This document shows positions 1 to 8,789 of a DNA stretch of 64,000 bases, one piece after another (the first letter of the stretch is position 1; each line of letters opens with the position of its first letter). The position numbers were made by a program, and so were the translations under genes. The notes under the pieces were generated by a model, which was not told where the DNA came from, ran no database searches, and saw only the letters and a list, made by a program, of their open reading frames with translations. The stretch is from Chromobacterium sphagni (lineage in GTDB: Bacteria; Pseudomonadota; Gammaproteobacteria; Burkholderiales; Chromobacteriaceae), in the NCBI RefSeq assembly GCF_001855555.1, contig NZ_MKCT01000050.1, positions 62,001-126,000 of the forward strand, written 5' to 3'.

Positions 1-457
1 CGCCGTTGCGGATGTGGGCAATCTCGTGCGCCAGCACCGCCTCCACCTCCTCCTCGGTCATGCTGGACAGCAGGCCGGTCGACACCGCCACCAGGGAATT
101 GGAGCGGCTGGGACCGGTGGCGAAGGCGTTGGGCTCGCCTTCATATACCGCCACTTCCGGCATGGCCAGGCCGGCGCGGTCGGCCAGCCGGCGCACGGTG
201 GCCAGCAGCCAGGCTTCAGTCTGGCCATTGGGCTGGGTAATCACCCGCGCCCCGGTGCTCCACTTGGCCATGGTCTTGGACAGGGCCAGCGAAATGAAGG
301 CGCCGCCAAAGCCCAGCACCGCGGAAAACATCAGCAGCATCCCCAGGTTCAGCCCGCCGGCGGTGATAAAGCGGTCCAGGCCCAAAAGGCGCACGCTCAC
401 GCTCAATACCAGCATCACCGCGATGTTGGTGGCAATCAGCAAGATCACCCGTTTCAT
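1..457 (-). CDS. htpX: Protease HtpX, N-terminal part (gene runs off left edge)
   Basis: This is the first 152 codons of an HtpX-type M48 zinc metalloprotease, an inner-membrane enzyme that degrades misfolded membrane proteins during envelope stress. Two hydrophobic segments lie at about residues 4-24 and 34-55. The zinc-binding HEIAH motif (HExxH) sits at the very edge of the window, so the rest of the active site and the C-terminal membrane segments are outside. The start is the ATG at 457, preceded by a GGGAGA ribosome binding site. It is divergent from the nhaR-like gene across a 132-bp gap. The family call is firm from the motif and the N-terminal sequence; regulation cannot be seen here. 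Confidence 0.93.
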   Translation of the reverse strand, partial: MKRVILLIATNIAVMLVLSVSVRLLGLDRFITAGGLNLGMLLMFSAVLGFGGAFISLALSKTMAKWSTGARVITQPNGQTEAWLLATVRRLADRAGLAMPEVAVYEGEPNAFATGPSRSNSLVAVSTGLLSSMTEEEVEAVLAHEIAHIRNG

Positions 458-536
458 TATTCATCTCCCAATAGTCATTCATTTGAGCAGCCACGGCACA
501 GCAATGGCCACACTGCAGTGTATGCAATCACACGCA

Positions 537-581
537 TCGAAAAAATAAATTAAAATCTGATTATTATTACGATTTTTTCGA
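537..581 (+). promoter_or_regulatory. 10-bp inverted repeat just upstream of nhaR-like gene
   Basis: TCGAAAAAAT at 537-546 is repeated in inverse orientation at 572-581, with 25 bp of AT-rich sequence between. The right arm ends eight bases before the start codon at 590, where no Shine-Dalgarno sequence is visible. It could be a protein-binding site (LysR autoregulation) or a leader hairpin. Function is inferred only. Confidence 0.35.
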
Positions 582-589
582 ATTAAATC

Positions 590-1471
590 ATGGACAAGCT
601 CAACTACAAGCATCTGCACTATTTCTGGACCGTGGCCCGCACCGGCAGCGTCACCCAGGCGGCCGAGCAACTGGGCATCAGCATGCAGACTATCAGCGGC
701 CAAGTGTCCAAGCTGGAGCAACAGCTGGGCTGCGCGCTGTTCCGCCAGCAAGGCCGCGGACTGGCGTTGACCGAAGCCGGACGGGTGGCGCTGGGCTACG
801 CCGACAATATCTTCATGTTGGGAGAGGCGCTGGGCGAAGCGCTGGCGGACGCGCAGCTGGATCAGGTGATCCGGCTGGCGGCGGGGGTCTCCGACGTGCT
901 GCCCAAACGCATCGCCAGCCATCTGCTGCAACCGGCGCTGCAAATGGGGCGCAAGCTGCGGCTGAGCTGCGGCGAAGGCGATTTCGACGAGTTGCTGGGC
1001 GAGCTGGGCCGCCATAGGCTGGACCTGATCCTGGCCGACCGGCCGGTGGCCAGCAGCGAGCAGCAGCTGTTCCAATCCTGGCAGTTGCTGCGCTGCCCGG
1101 TGCTGCTGTACGCCAGCCCCGGGCTGGCCCGACAATACGGCGCTGGCTTTCCCGCCAGCCTGGACCAGGCGCCGCTGCTGCTGCCCAGCCGCGACAATGT
1201 GCTGCGCCGCCAGCTGGAGCACTGGTTCGAAGCGCAGCGGCTGCGTCCGGATGTGGTGGGGGAATTCGACGACGGCGCGCTGATGGAAACCTTCGCCCGC
1301 CAGGGGCTGGGCCTGTTTCCCTCGCCGGCGCTGCCCGACATCGCGCAAAATCTGCCGGGGCTGGAGCTGGTGGGATGCCTGGATGGCGTATGGGAGCACT
1401 ACTACGCGGTGGCCAGCCGCCGCAAGCTGCAACATCCCGCGCTGCAAGCCATCCTGCAGGCCTGGAACTGA
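590..1471 (+). CDS. nhaR: LysR-family transcriptional regulator, NhaR-like
   Basis: A 293-residue LysR-type regulator. The N-terminal winged helix-turn-helix (residues about 4-62) includes the stretch YFWTVARTGSVTQAAEQLG and matches NhaR, the Na+/H+-responsive activator of the antiporter gene nhaA in enterobacteria. The remainder is the usual two-lobed effector-binding domain. No nhaA gene is adjacent, so the regulon is unknown; the divergent neighbour is htpX. The start ATG lacks an obvious ribosome binding site and follows an AT-rich inverted repeat. The LysR call is certain; the NhaR subfamily rests on the N-terminal sequence. Confidence 0.85.
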   Translation: MDKLNYKHLHYFWTVARTGSVTQAAEQLGISMQTISGQVSKLEQQLGCALFRQQGRGLALTEAGRVALGYADNIFMLGEALGEALADAQLDQVIRLAAGVSDVLPKRIASHLLQPALQMGRKLRLSCGEGDFDELLGELGRHRLDLILADRPVASSEQQLFQSWQLLRCPVLLYASPGLARQYGAGFPASLDQAPLLLPSRDNVLRRQLEHWFEAQRLRPDVVGEFDDGALMETFARQGLGLFPSPALPDIAQNLPGLELVGCLDGVWEHYYAVASRRKLQHPALQAILQAWN

Positions 1472-1601
1472 GCCTTCCCCGCCGCGAAAGCCGCGGCAAA
1501 CGACAGACGGCGGCCCGGGCCGGACCGGCGGAGCGATTGGCAATTTAATCTGCCTGGCACTTATCCGATAATGGTTCGAATACAGACGAGCAGGCGAAGA
1601 C

Positions 1602-2183
1602 ATGCCAGGCAAGCGATCAAGCGTCACAGACCACCAAAACGGCTTCACCCTGCTGGAGTTGCTGATCGTCATGGCCTTGCTGGCCGTCGTGCTGGCGCTG
1701 GCGGTGCCCGCCTATCAGAGCACCATCGCCACCAATTCCATCCTGTCGGAAAGCAACAATCTTTACGGCGACATCCTGTTCATCCGCAACGAGGCGATCA
1801 AGCGCGGCCAGGTGGTGCTGCTCTGCCCGTCCAGCAACGGCAACAGCTGCAATACCTCGGTCAGCAACAACACCAACTGGGCCACCGGCTGGCTGGCGCT
1901 GGTGGCGGCCAACAACAGCTGCGGCGACAGCACCGGCACCATCCTGCGCCAGCAAAAGGCCTTCACCAGCGGCGACAGCGCCAGCTACAGCAATGCCGGC
2001 AACACCACGCTGTGCTTCAACCGCATGGGCTACGTGCCATCCGGCAATGTCGGCATGGTCAGCTTCAACACCCCCGGCAATATCGCCGCCAACCGCCGCT
2101 GCGTGGTGCTGGCGGCGGTCGGCCATCCGCAGATACTGTCCAGCGGGCAGACCGACACCACCGGACAATACTCATGCCCTTGA
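1602..2183 (+). CDS. fimT: Type IV pilus minor pilin, FimT/FimU (GspH) type
   Basis: A 193-residue minor pilin, first gene of the minor-pilin operon. A class III prepilin signal is clear: a short basic leader ending in Asn-Gly, then FTLLE with Glu at mature position 5, followed by a hydrophobic helix of about 20 residues. The C-terminal half has paired cysteines in a GspH/FimT-like globular domain. In Pseudomonas the equivalent protein (FimU) is part of the initiation complex at the pilus tip, processed by PilD. The gene overlaps pilV by 10 bp, implying translational coupling. FimT and FimU cannot be separated by eye; position in the cluster favours the FimU role. Confidence 0.88.
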   Translation: MPGKRSSVTDHQNGFTLLELLIVMALLAVVLALAVPAYQSTIATNSILSESNNLYGDILFIRNEAIKRGQVVLLCPSSNGNSCNTSVSNNTNWATGWLALVAANNSCGDSTGTILRQQKAFTSGDSASYSNAGNTTLCFNRMGYVPSGNVGMVSFNTPGNIAANRRCVVLAAVGHPQILSSGQTDTTGQYSCP

Positions 2184-2707
2184 GCCGCGCACTCCGCCAA
2201 ACCGGCTTCAGCATGCTGGAAGTGCTGGTGGCGCTGGTGGTGATTTCGCTAGGCCTGCTCGGCGTCGCCGGCATGCAAGCCGCCGCCATCAACAACACCT
2301 CGATCGCGCGCACCCGCAGCCTGGGCTCCATCGCCGCCGAAAGCATGGCCGCCGCGATGCACGCCAACACCGCTTACTGGGGCGCTCTCTCCAACGCCGC
2401 CAGCAACACTTGGTCGGTCAACGCCAGCGGCGTCAGCGGTTCGCCCAGCCTGAGCCAGACCGTGGACTGTTCGGCGTCAGGCACCAGTTGCAACTCCGCC
2501 AACCTCGCCAGCTACGACACCACCCAGTGGGGCAGCGGCACGCTGGCGGCGCTTCCCGGCGGCAGCGGCCAGATCGCCTGCACCTCCACAGCGCCGATCG
2601 CCTGCACCATCACGGTTTCATGGCTGGAAAAGAAGAGCGCGGTCAATGCCGCCTCGGTCGCGTCCGGCACCGTCAGCCAGAACTACCAGATGGTGGTGGA
2701 GCCGTGA
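2174..2707 (+). CDS. pilV: Type IV pilus minor pilin PilV
   Basis: A 177-residue minor pilin. The leader ends in Thr-Gly followed by FSMLEVLVALVVISLGLLG, giving the prepilin cleavage site, Glu5 and the PilV-typical N-terminal helix. Several cysteine pairs occur in the globular part. PilV joins PilW, PilX, FimU and PilE to prime pilus assembly and carry PilY1 at the tip. The start ATG lies inside the end of the preceding gene, and the stop overlaps the GTG start of pilW. Much longer same-frame upstream sequence is open but overlaps fimT and has no pilin features, so the internal ATG was chosen. Confidence 0.88.
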   Translation: MPLSRALRQTGFSMLEVLVALVVISLGLLGVAGMQAAAINNTSIARTRSLGSIAAESMAAAMHANTAYWGALSNAASNTWSVNASGVSGSPSLSQTVDCSASGTSCNSANLASYDTTQWGSGTLAALPGGSGQIACTSTAPIACTITVSWLEKKSAVNAASVASGTVSQNYQMVVEP

Positions 2708-3387
2708 AACGGCCGGCGCGGCAAGCAGGCAGCGGACTGATAGAGGTGATGGTGGCGATCACCATCGGCCTGTTTCTGCTGAGCATGCTGATCATCATCT
2801 TCAGCTCCACCGAACTGACGGAAAACAATGAAAACGGCCTGGCGCAGCTGCAGGACAACCAGCGCACGGCGATGACCATCATCAACTCCATCGTCCAGTC
2901 CGCCGGCTATTACCCCAGCCCGCAGTCGCAGACCGCCGCCGCCGCGCTGCCGGCGGCAGGCGTCTTCGCCGCCGGCCAGTCGATAGCCGGCACCGCCGGC
3001 CCGCCGGACACGCTGAGCATACGCTTCGCCACCGCGCCCAACGACAGCGTGCTCAATTGCAACGGCAACGGCAACAGCGGCAGCGCCAACCAGGTGTATG
3101 TCAATCTGTTCGCCATCAACAGCGGCAATCAGCTCACCTGCTCGGTCAACGGCGGCAGCGCGCAAGTGCTGGTGGACGGCGTGAGCAACATCAGCGTGCT
3201 GTACGGTGTGGACGGCAGCGGCAACGGTTCGGTCAACCATTACTACAACGCCGCCGGGCTGCCGGCGGGCGCGACCGTGCGCTCGGTCAGGGTGACGCTG
3301 ACCATGGTCAATCCGCTGGCCGCCAAGCCCGGCCAGCCGGCCAGCGTGACCATGTCCTGGCTGATAGGACTGATGAACCAGCTATGA
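2704..3387 (+). CDS. pilW: Type IV pilus minor pilin PilW
   Basis: A 227-residue minor pilin that starts with GTG in a GTGA overlap with the pilV stop. The leader KRPARQAG is followed by SGLIEVMVAITIGLFLLSML, so cleavage after Gly8 leaves Glu at mature position 5. The globular part contains a short Cys-containing loop and the SVxVTLTMVNP strand region common in PilW proteins. PilW works with PilV and PilX in the tip complex. Gene order and overlap leave little doubt about the assignment. Confidence 0.86.
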   Translation: MKRPARQAGSGLIEVMVAITIGLFLLSMLIIIFSSTELTENNENGLAQLQDNQRTAMTIINSIVQSAGYYPSPQSQTAAAALPAAGVFAAGQSIAGTAGPPDTLSIRFATAPNDSVLNCNGNGNSGSANQVYVNLFAINSGNQLTCSVNGGSAQVLVDGVSNISVLYGVDGSGNGSVNHYYNAAGLPAGATVRSVRVTLTMVNPLAAKPGQPASVTMSWLIGLMNQL

Positions 3388-3938
3388 ACCCCGCCGCCCA
3401 TCCCGCCACGGCCAGAAACGGACAGTCCGGCTTCACGCTGATAGCCGCGCTGATGATACTGATCGTCATCACCATCATCGGACTGTCGATGATGCGCAGC
3501 GTCGGCCTGCAGGGACGGATGGCCGGCAATATGCGCGAGAAGGGCCGCGCCTTCGAAGCCGCGCAATCGGCGCTGCAATACGCCGAGTGGTGGCTGCAGG
3601 GCAATGCCGGCACCCAAACCGTGGTCAGTTGCAGCGGCGCGATCAATTCGCCGCAGATCTGCAGCAATGCGCTGGCCGCGCCGACCACGCTGCCATGGAG
3701 CACCGGCTACAGTTATACCCCGCCATACCTGACCCTGCCGGTCAACGGCGTCTCCGGCGGCAGCCAAACCTTCTACCAGGCACCGCAGCTTTACATCCAG
3801 TATCTGGGCCTCAACGCCACCGGCAATGGTGCCATTTACCAGCTCACCGCGCTGGGCTATGGCGGCAACGCCTATTCCGTAGTGGTACTGCAAAGCACGT
3901 ACACCTTGTATTCCGGCGTCTCCAATCTGGGGAAATGA
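3384..3938 (+). CDS. pilX: Type IV pilus assembly protein PilX
   Basis: A 184-residue minor pilin starting at an ATGA overlap with pilW. The prepilin leader ends QSG before FTLIAALMILIVITIIGLSM. Mature position 5 is Ala rather than the usual Glu, as in the GspK/PilX branch that caps the pseudopilus or pilus tip. The PilX family region QGRMAGNMREKGRAFEAAQ follows the helix directly, which confirms the subfamily. It is expected to act in the tip-associated priming complex with PilV, PilW and PilY1. Confidence 0.87.
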   Translation: MNPAAHPATARNGQSGFTLIAALMILIVITIIGLSMMRSVGLQGRMAGNMREKGRAFEAAQSALQYAEWWLQGNAGTQTVVSCSGAINSPQICSNALAAPTTLPWSTGYSYTPPYLTLPVNGVSGGSQTFYQAPQLYIQYLGLNATGNGAIYQLTALGYGGNAYSVVVLQSTYTLYSGVSNLGK

Positions 3939-3940
3939 CC

Positions 3941-6900
3941 ATGAAAACTCCCTTCCGCGCATCGCCCCCCCCGCTCACCGTCTGGCTGATGGCGGCTCTC
4001 TGGCCAGCTATTGGACAGGCGGTGACGGTGGGCGACAACTTCACCGGCGGCAGCGCGCAGCTGAACTGGCTGGTGTTCGGCGGCGCCTGCATGACGGCGG
4101 GCAACGGCGCCGGCAGCATCCCGGCCTGCGGCAGCAAGGACCCCAGCGGCAACACTCAGATCGGCGGCTACGGCGGCTCCCTGCCCGACGCTTCAGGCAA
4201 CGGCGCGCTGCGGCTGACCAACAGCGCCGGCAGCCAGTCCGGCGCCATCATCTACAACAGCCTGTTCCCATCCAACAGCGGCCTGCAGGCCACCTTCACC
4301 AGCTACACCTATGCCGGCGACTCCGGCGGCTCGGCGGGCGACGGCGCCGACGGCATGAGCTTCTTTCTGCTCACCGCCATTCCCAGCGCCGTCGGCTCGT
4401 TCGGCGGCAGCCTGGGCTACAGCTGCTCCAACGTCAACTCGCCGTACAACGGCATCATCGGCGGCTATCTTGGCTTGGGCATGGACGAGTACGGCAACTT
4501 CCCCAACGGCGGCTACTCCAACGACAACACATCCTCTGGCCCCGGAGCCAAGCCACAGAACATCTCGCTGCGCGGCGCCGGTTCGGTGGCGGCCAGCACG
4601 CTGGCCAGCCAGTTCGGCGGCAGCTTCAGCGCGTCGGCGGTGCAAAACGTGTGCCGCAACGGCAGCTACGGTGGACACAGCGTGATGAACTACCAGTTCA
4701 TCAACATCCCCGGCACCAGCAGCGGCGTCTACCAGTTGCCGAGCACTCAGCCGATGGCGGCGGAGTCGGCCGCCACCCGCGGCCAGGCGGTGCCCATCAG
4801 CTACAAGCTGAAGATCACCACCGGTAATCTGCTCAGCCTTTGGTACAGCTACAACAACGGCGCCTACGTGCCGGTGATCAACAACTACGACATCAACAAC
4901 ACCGCGGTCAGCGGCCCGCTACCCAGCCAGATCACCTTCGGCTTCGCCGGCTCCACTGGCGGCAGCCGCAATGTGCACGAGCTGACATGCTTCCAGGTGC
5001 AGCCATCCACCCAGTCGGCCAGCTCCAGCGGCCTCAACAGCCAGCAGACCAGCCTGATCAAGACCGGCACCCAGCAGTACGTCGCCAGCTACCACTCCGA
5101 CAACTGGTGGGGCGAGGTGGCGTCCTACGCGCTGCTGGGCAACAGCGGCACCGGCCAGGTGACCGTCTCCGCCACCGCGACCTGGGACGCATCCTGCGTA
5201 CTGACCGGCGGCAGCTGCAGCGCCACCGGCGCCAGCAATATGAGCGCGCAGACCAGTCGCGCCATCCTCAGCTGGAACGGCAGCCAGGGCATTCCCTTCC
5301 AATGGGCCAGCCTGTCGTCGACCCAGCAAACCGTGCTGAACGCCGACGGCAATGGCTCGGCGCGGGTGTCCTATCTCAGGGGCGCGCGCAGCAATGAAGT
5401 CACCACTCTGGGCACCGGCCTGTTCCGCGACCGCGACAGCGTGCTGGGCGACGTGGTCAACAGCAGCCCGATCTGGGTGGGCGCGCCGCAGAACAGCTAT
5501 GCCGACGTCTGGAGCGACAAGTTGTACCCCGGCAGCTCTCCGGCGGAAAACGCCAGCGGCGCCCAGGCCTACAGCAATTACAAATCCGGCAACCAGACCC
5601 GCGCCGACATCATCTACAACGGCAGCAACGACGGCATGCTGCACGGCTACCGCAGCGGCGCCAACGACTCCAGCGGCAATTACTCCACCGCCGCCACCCC
5701 CAACGACGGCCAGGAGGTCATCGCCTATGTGCCCGCCGCCGCGCAAGCCAACACCCTGCAGTACAGCAACCCCACCTATGCCCACCAGTACTTCGTCGAC
5801 GCCACCCCGGCCGCCGACGACCTGTTCTACAACAACGCCTGGCACACCTGGCTGATAGGCGGACTGGGAGCCGGCGGCCAAGCGCTGTTCATGCTGGACA
5901 TCAGCAATCCGGCCAACTTCGCCGAAACCAACGCCGCCAGCCTGGTGATCAAGGAAATCAGCAATGCCACGCTCAGCTGCGTCAACAAGAGCACTTGCGG
6001 CAACGATCTGGGCTACACCTTCGGCACGCCGGTGATCACCCGCTTCCACAACGGCCAATGGGGCGCCGTCTTCGGCAACGGCTACAACAGCAGCAACGGC
6101 CATGCGGCGCTCTTCATCATGCTGGCGGGCAGCAGCGGCACGCCCAGCTTCTACGAGCTGGACACCGGCAGCGGACAGTCCAACGACCCATCGGGCGGCG
6201 GCAACAAGAACGGCATCTACTACGCCACCACGGTGGATCTCGACGGCGACGGCACCGCCGACTACGTCTATGCCGGCGACCTGTTCGGCAACGTCTGGCG
6301 CTTCGACCTCACCAGCAACACCCCCGGCAACTGGAGCGTTTCCCAATACGGCAGCGGCGCCGCAGCGCCGCTGTTCACCAGCCAGTACACCTACTGCACC
6401 AACACCCAGGTCAACAACGGCACCTGTACCCGCAGCCTGCAGCCGATCACCAGCAAGATGCTGGTGTCGGCCATTCCCACCGGCAACGCCAGCCCGCGCG
6501 TGCTGGTGGCCTTCGGCACCGGCCAGAAAATCCCCTTCACTACCTCGTCCGCCGACATCTACGCCGGCGGCACCCAAAGCCTTTACGGTGTCTGGGACTG
6601 GGACCTGTCCGGCTGGAACACCCTGGTCGGCCAGTCGGCCTACTACAGCCAGGCCGCGCCCTCCGGCGGCAAGACGCTGCGCCCGAGCAATCTGACCGCC
6701 CAGACCGTCACCGCCTCCTACAACTCCACGCTCAGCAGCGTGCAGGGCTACCGCTCGCTGTCCAGCAACACCGTCTGCTGGCAGGGCAACAGCGCCTGCG
6801 GCACCAACAACAGCTACGGCTGGAAGCTCAACTTGCCGTCCAGCGGCGAGCAGGTGGTGTACAACCCGGTCAACGAACTGGGCACCTTCACCGTCAACAC

Positions 6901-7222
6901 CTCGATTCCGCCCAACAACAATGCCTCGTCCTGCACCGTGGCCTCCGCCACCAGCTTCTCGATGTCGCTCAACATGAAAACCGGCGGCGCCACCGCATCG
7001 TCGTTCTACGCCAACGACCAGGGCAACTTCAGCGGCATCAGCGGCAGCGTGATCAACGGCATTGCCATCAATATGGCGGGCAGCCCCAATGTGGTCAGCT
7101 ACCAAAACAACTTTTTCGCCATCGGCAGCAGCACCAACGGCGGCCCCATCGCCACGCCGCCGCAGATCAACCCGGCCGCCTTCGACCTGCACACCCGGCT
7201 GAACTGGATAGAACTGCGCTGA
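3941..7222 (+). CDS. pilY1: PilY1/PilC-type pilus tip adhesin with lectin-like N-terminal region
   Basis: A 1093-residue secreted protein with a signal peptide (about residues 1-27, ending GQA). Residues about 30-310 look like a bacterial L-type (legume-type) lectin domain: a DGADGMSFFL strand near 134 and GGYLGLGMDEYGNF near 176-187, both typical of that fold. The C-terminal half is the PilC/PilY1 beta-propeller, with the calcium-binding loop D766-x-D768-x-D770-G-xx-D774 followed by YAGDLFGNVWRFDL. PilY1 sits at the pilus tip, promotes extension and adheres to surfaces or host cells. ATG 3941 was chosen over ATG 3935 because GGGGAA is better spaced to it. Eight consecutive C residues (3965-3972) fall within the signal-peptide codons. 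Confidence 0.9.
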   Translation: MKTPFRASPPPLTVWLMAALWPAIGQAVTVGDNFTGGSAQLNWLVFGGACMTAGNGAGSIPACGSKDPSGNTQIGGYGGSLPDASGNGALRLTNSAGSQSGAIIYNSLFPSNSGLQATFTSYTYAGDSGGSAGDGADGMSFFLLTAIPSAVGSFGGSLGYSCSNVNSPYNGIIGGYLGLGMDEYGNFPNGGYSNDNTSSGPGAKPQNISLRGAGSVAASTLASQFGGSFSASAVQNVCRNGSYGGHSVMNYQFINIPGTSSGVYQLPSTQPMAAESAATRGQAVPISYKLKITTGNLLSLWYSYNNGAYVPVINNYDINNTAVSGPLPSQITFGFAGSTGGSRNVHELTCFQVQPSTQSASSSGLNSQQTSLIKTGTQQYVASYHSDNWWGEVASYALLGNSGTGQVTVSATATWDASCVLTGGSCSATGASNMSAQTSRAILSWNGSQGIPFQWASLSSTQQTVLNADGNGSARVSYLRGARSNEVTTLGTGLFRDRDSVLGDVVNSSPIWVGAPQNSYADVWSDKLYPGSSPAENASGAQAYSNYKSGNQTRADIIYNGSNDGMLHGYRSGANDSSGNYSTAATPNDGQEVIAYVPAAAQANTLQYSNPTYAHQYFVDATPAADDLFYNNAWHTWLIGGLGAGGQALFMLDISNPANFAETNAASLVIKEISNATLSCVNKSTCGNDLGYTFGTPVITRFHNGQWGAVFGNGYNSSNGHAALFIMLAGSSGTPSFYELDTGSGQSNDPSGGGNKNGIYYATTVDLDGDGTADYVYAGDLFGNVWRFDLTSNTPGNWSVSQYGSGAAAPLFTSQYTYCTNTQVNNGTCTRSLQPITSKMLVSAIPTGNASPRVLVAFGTGQKIPFTTSSADIYAGGTQSLYGVWDWDLSGWNTLVGQSAYYSQAAPSGGKTLRPSNLTAQTVTASYNSTLSSVQGYRSLSSNTVCWQGNSACGTNNSYGWKLNLPSSGEQVVYNPVNELGTFTVNTSIPPNNNASSCTVASATSFSMSLNMKTGGATASSFYANDQGNFSGISGSVINGIAINMAGSPNVVSYQNNFFAIGSSTNGGPIATPPQINPAAFDLHTRLNWIELR

Positions 7223-7245
7223 CAAGCGCCAAGGAAAACATCACG

Positions 7246-7680
7246 ATGCATAGCAGTCGCAAAGCAAACGGCTTCACCATGCTGGAACTGGTGATCGCGC
7301 TGGCGGTATTGTCCATCCTGGTGGCCATCGCCTTGCCGTCCTACCGCACCTTCATCCTGCAGTCCAACCGCACCTCGGCCAAGACCGCGCTGCAGGATCT
7401 GGCCACGCGCGAGGAAAGCTACTATTCGCTGCAGAACACCTACGCCAGCCAGCTGATCACGCTGGGTTACGGCAGCGGCACCGTCTACGTGCCGGGCAAC
7501 GGCAGCAATTACTACGCGCTGGCCATCTCCAGCGCCAGCTCCACCGCCTTCGTCCTCACCGCCACGCCCCAGGGCCAGCAGGCGCAGGACAGCTGCCAGA
7601 CCTACCAGCTGGACAATCTGGGCAACCAGACCAATCTAAGCGCCAGCGGCGGCATACTCGGCATCAGCGGTTGCTGGTAG
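7246..7680 (+). CDS. pilE: Type IV minor pilin PilE
   Basis: A 144-residue pilin closing the operon. The leader ends ANG before FTMLELVIALAVLSILVAIA, with Glu5 present. The short C-terminal domain has a two-cysteine loop ending SGCW and the LDNLGNQT segment seen in PilE-type minor pilins. It corresponds to P. aeruginosa PilE of the fimU-pilVWXY1E cluster, not to the major pilin. An AAGGA ribosome binding site lies 10 bases before the ATG. A strong stem-loop follows the stop at 7701-7727. Confidence 0.88.
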   Translation: MHSSRKANGFTMLELVIALAVLSILVAIALPSYRTFILQSNRTSAKTALQDLATREESYYSLQNTYASQLITLGYGSGTVYVPGNGSNYYALAISSASSTAFVLTATPQGQQAQDSCQTYQLDNLGNQTNLSASGGILGISGCW

Positions 7681-7700
7681 CGCGCGCCCGCCCCGAAACG

Positions 7701-7727
7701 GAAAAAGCGCCCAAGGGGCGCTTTTTC
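7701..7727 (+). terminator. Rho-independent terminator after pilE (bidirectional)
   Basis: An 11-bp perfect stem, AAAAAGCGCCC with GGGCGCTTTTT, and a 3-base loop, with T-runs on both strands. It lies between the converging pilE and acyl-CoA-binding protein genes and could serve both. Confidence 0.9.
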
Positions 7728-7766
7728 ATTCAGCCGGCTGCCGCGCGGCAGCCGTCTGTCGCAGAC

Positions 7767-8027
7767 TTAGTCAGCCAGCAGGCGCTTGACCACGTCGACA
7801 TAGCCTTGCATCGCGTCATCGGCGGATTGGCCCTTCAGCTTTTCCCAGGCGTCGAACTTGGCGCGGTTGATGAAATCCATCATGCCCGGGCGCTCGCCGC
7901 TGGCGTCGCCTTCGGTCGCCTGCTTGAACAGCGCGTACAGCTGCAGCAGGGTCTGGTTGTCCGGGCGCTCGGACAGGGTTTTGACATCGGCCTGAGCTTG
8001 GGTGAAAAGCGTCTGCAGATCAGACAT
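7767..8027 (-). CDS. Acyl-CoA-binding protein
   Basis: An 86-residue protein of exactly the family's usual size, with the four-helix ACBP pattern: DLQTLFTQAQADVKTL, then LLQLYALFKQATEGD, MMDFINRAKFDAWEKLKG and AMQGYVDVVKRL. The conserved Tyr and Lys residues that contact the CoA moiety (YALFKQAT, AKFDAWEKLKG) are present. ACBPs bind medium- and long-chain acyl-CoA esters in the cytosol and buffer the acyl-CoA pool. It stands alone between the pilus operon terminator and the tonB-like gene. Bacterial ACBPs are uncommon but known in betaproteobacteria. Confidence 0.92.
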   Translation of the reverse strand: MSDLQTLFTQAQADVKTLSERPDNQTLLQLYALFKQATEGDASGERPGMMDFINRAKFDAWEKLKGQSADDAMQGYVDVVKRLLAD

Positions 8028-8128
8028 GACTGTATCCTTTGTTGAAAACCGGGATGGTTGTCCACCCCTGATGATGTTAGCCCCCCCGGCATGCGCCGGA
8101 ACGACCGCCAATTTATCACGAAGCGCCC

Positions 8129-8722
8129 TCAATGCGACAGTGCCGGCGACAGCGCAGCGGGCTCAGGCTGCGGCTCTATCCGTATCCGCTTGTAGCTCTT
8201 AACCGGCACGCCGTCCTTCAAGGCCGGCTGGTAGCTGGCGGCGCCGAACACCGGACCGATGGCGTCGGCCAGCCGGGCAGGCGCCGCGCCCTCGAAACGC
8301 ACGCCATCCACCCGGCCGGTTTCGCTGATGAACACCAGCACCAGCACCGACGCCGGCGGATGGCCGTCCAGCTCGACATCCGGCAGCACGATGGCGCTGC
8401 GCTCCTGCGCCAGGCGGTCAAGCTCGCGGGCAGGATAATAGATATCCGCCCCCAGGCGCATCCGGTCGCCGGCATCCGGCTGCGGCGGAGCGTCGACCGG
8501 CGCGGAGGCCGCCGCGCTCCCGCCCGGAATCCCGGCGGCAACCGCCGCCGTGGGCGGGGGTGCCGGCTCCGACGCAATGGACAGACGCACCGTCAAGCCG
8601 CCCGCTTCGCCAGCCGGCTGTCCCGGCCGCAAGGGCAGCCACCACAAAGCGCCATGCAGCAGCAAGGACAGCCACAAGGCCAACAGCCAGCGCTCCGTCA
8701 CGGTCCAGGGCCGGAGTTTCAT
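8129..8722 (-). CDS. TonB-like protein with C-terminal TonB domain
   Basis: A 197-residue protein with one N-terminal membrane segment (about residues 10-28, LLALWLSLLLHGALWWLPL), a Pro/Ala-rich periplasmic linker (about 45-90) and a C-terminal region resembling the TonB domain (VLVLVFISETGRVDGVRFEGAAP, then YQPALKDGVPVKSYKRIRIEP). This is the layout of TonB-family energy transducers, but no exbB/exbD or receptor gene is adjacent, so it may be a partial-function homologue. The ATG at 8722 has an AAGGGG ribosome binding site seven bases upstream; an ATG at 8752 lacks one. TonB-family membership is likely; partners are unknown. Confidence 0.7.
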   Translation of the reverse strand: MKLRPWTVTERWLLALWLSLLLHGALWWLPLRPGQPAGEAGGLTVRLSIASEPAPPPTAAVAAGIPGGSAAASAPVDAPPQPDAGDRMRLGADIYYPARELDRLAQERSAIVLPDVELDGHPPASVLVLVFISETGRVDGVRFEGAAPARLADAIGPVFGAASYQPALKDGVPVKSYKRIRIEPQPEPAALSPALSH

Positions 8723-8789
8723 CAAGCGATCCCCTTGGGCGCGGCCAGGCAAAAAAATCGGGCCAGGTTCCTCCTGTCCCGACTTCCGC

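Noticed and set aside
1472..1601. Sigma-54-like or AlgR-type promoter before the minor-pilin operon
   Set aside because: TGGCAC is present near 1555 but without a correctly spaced GC element; no AlgR site recognised.
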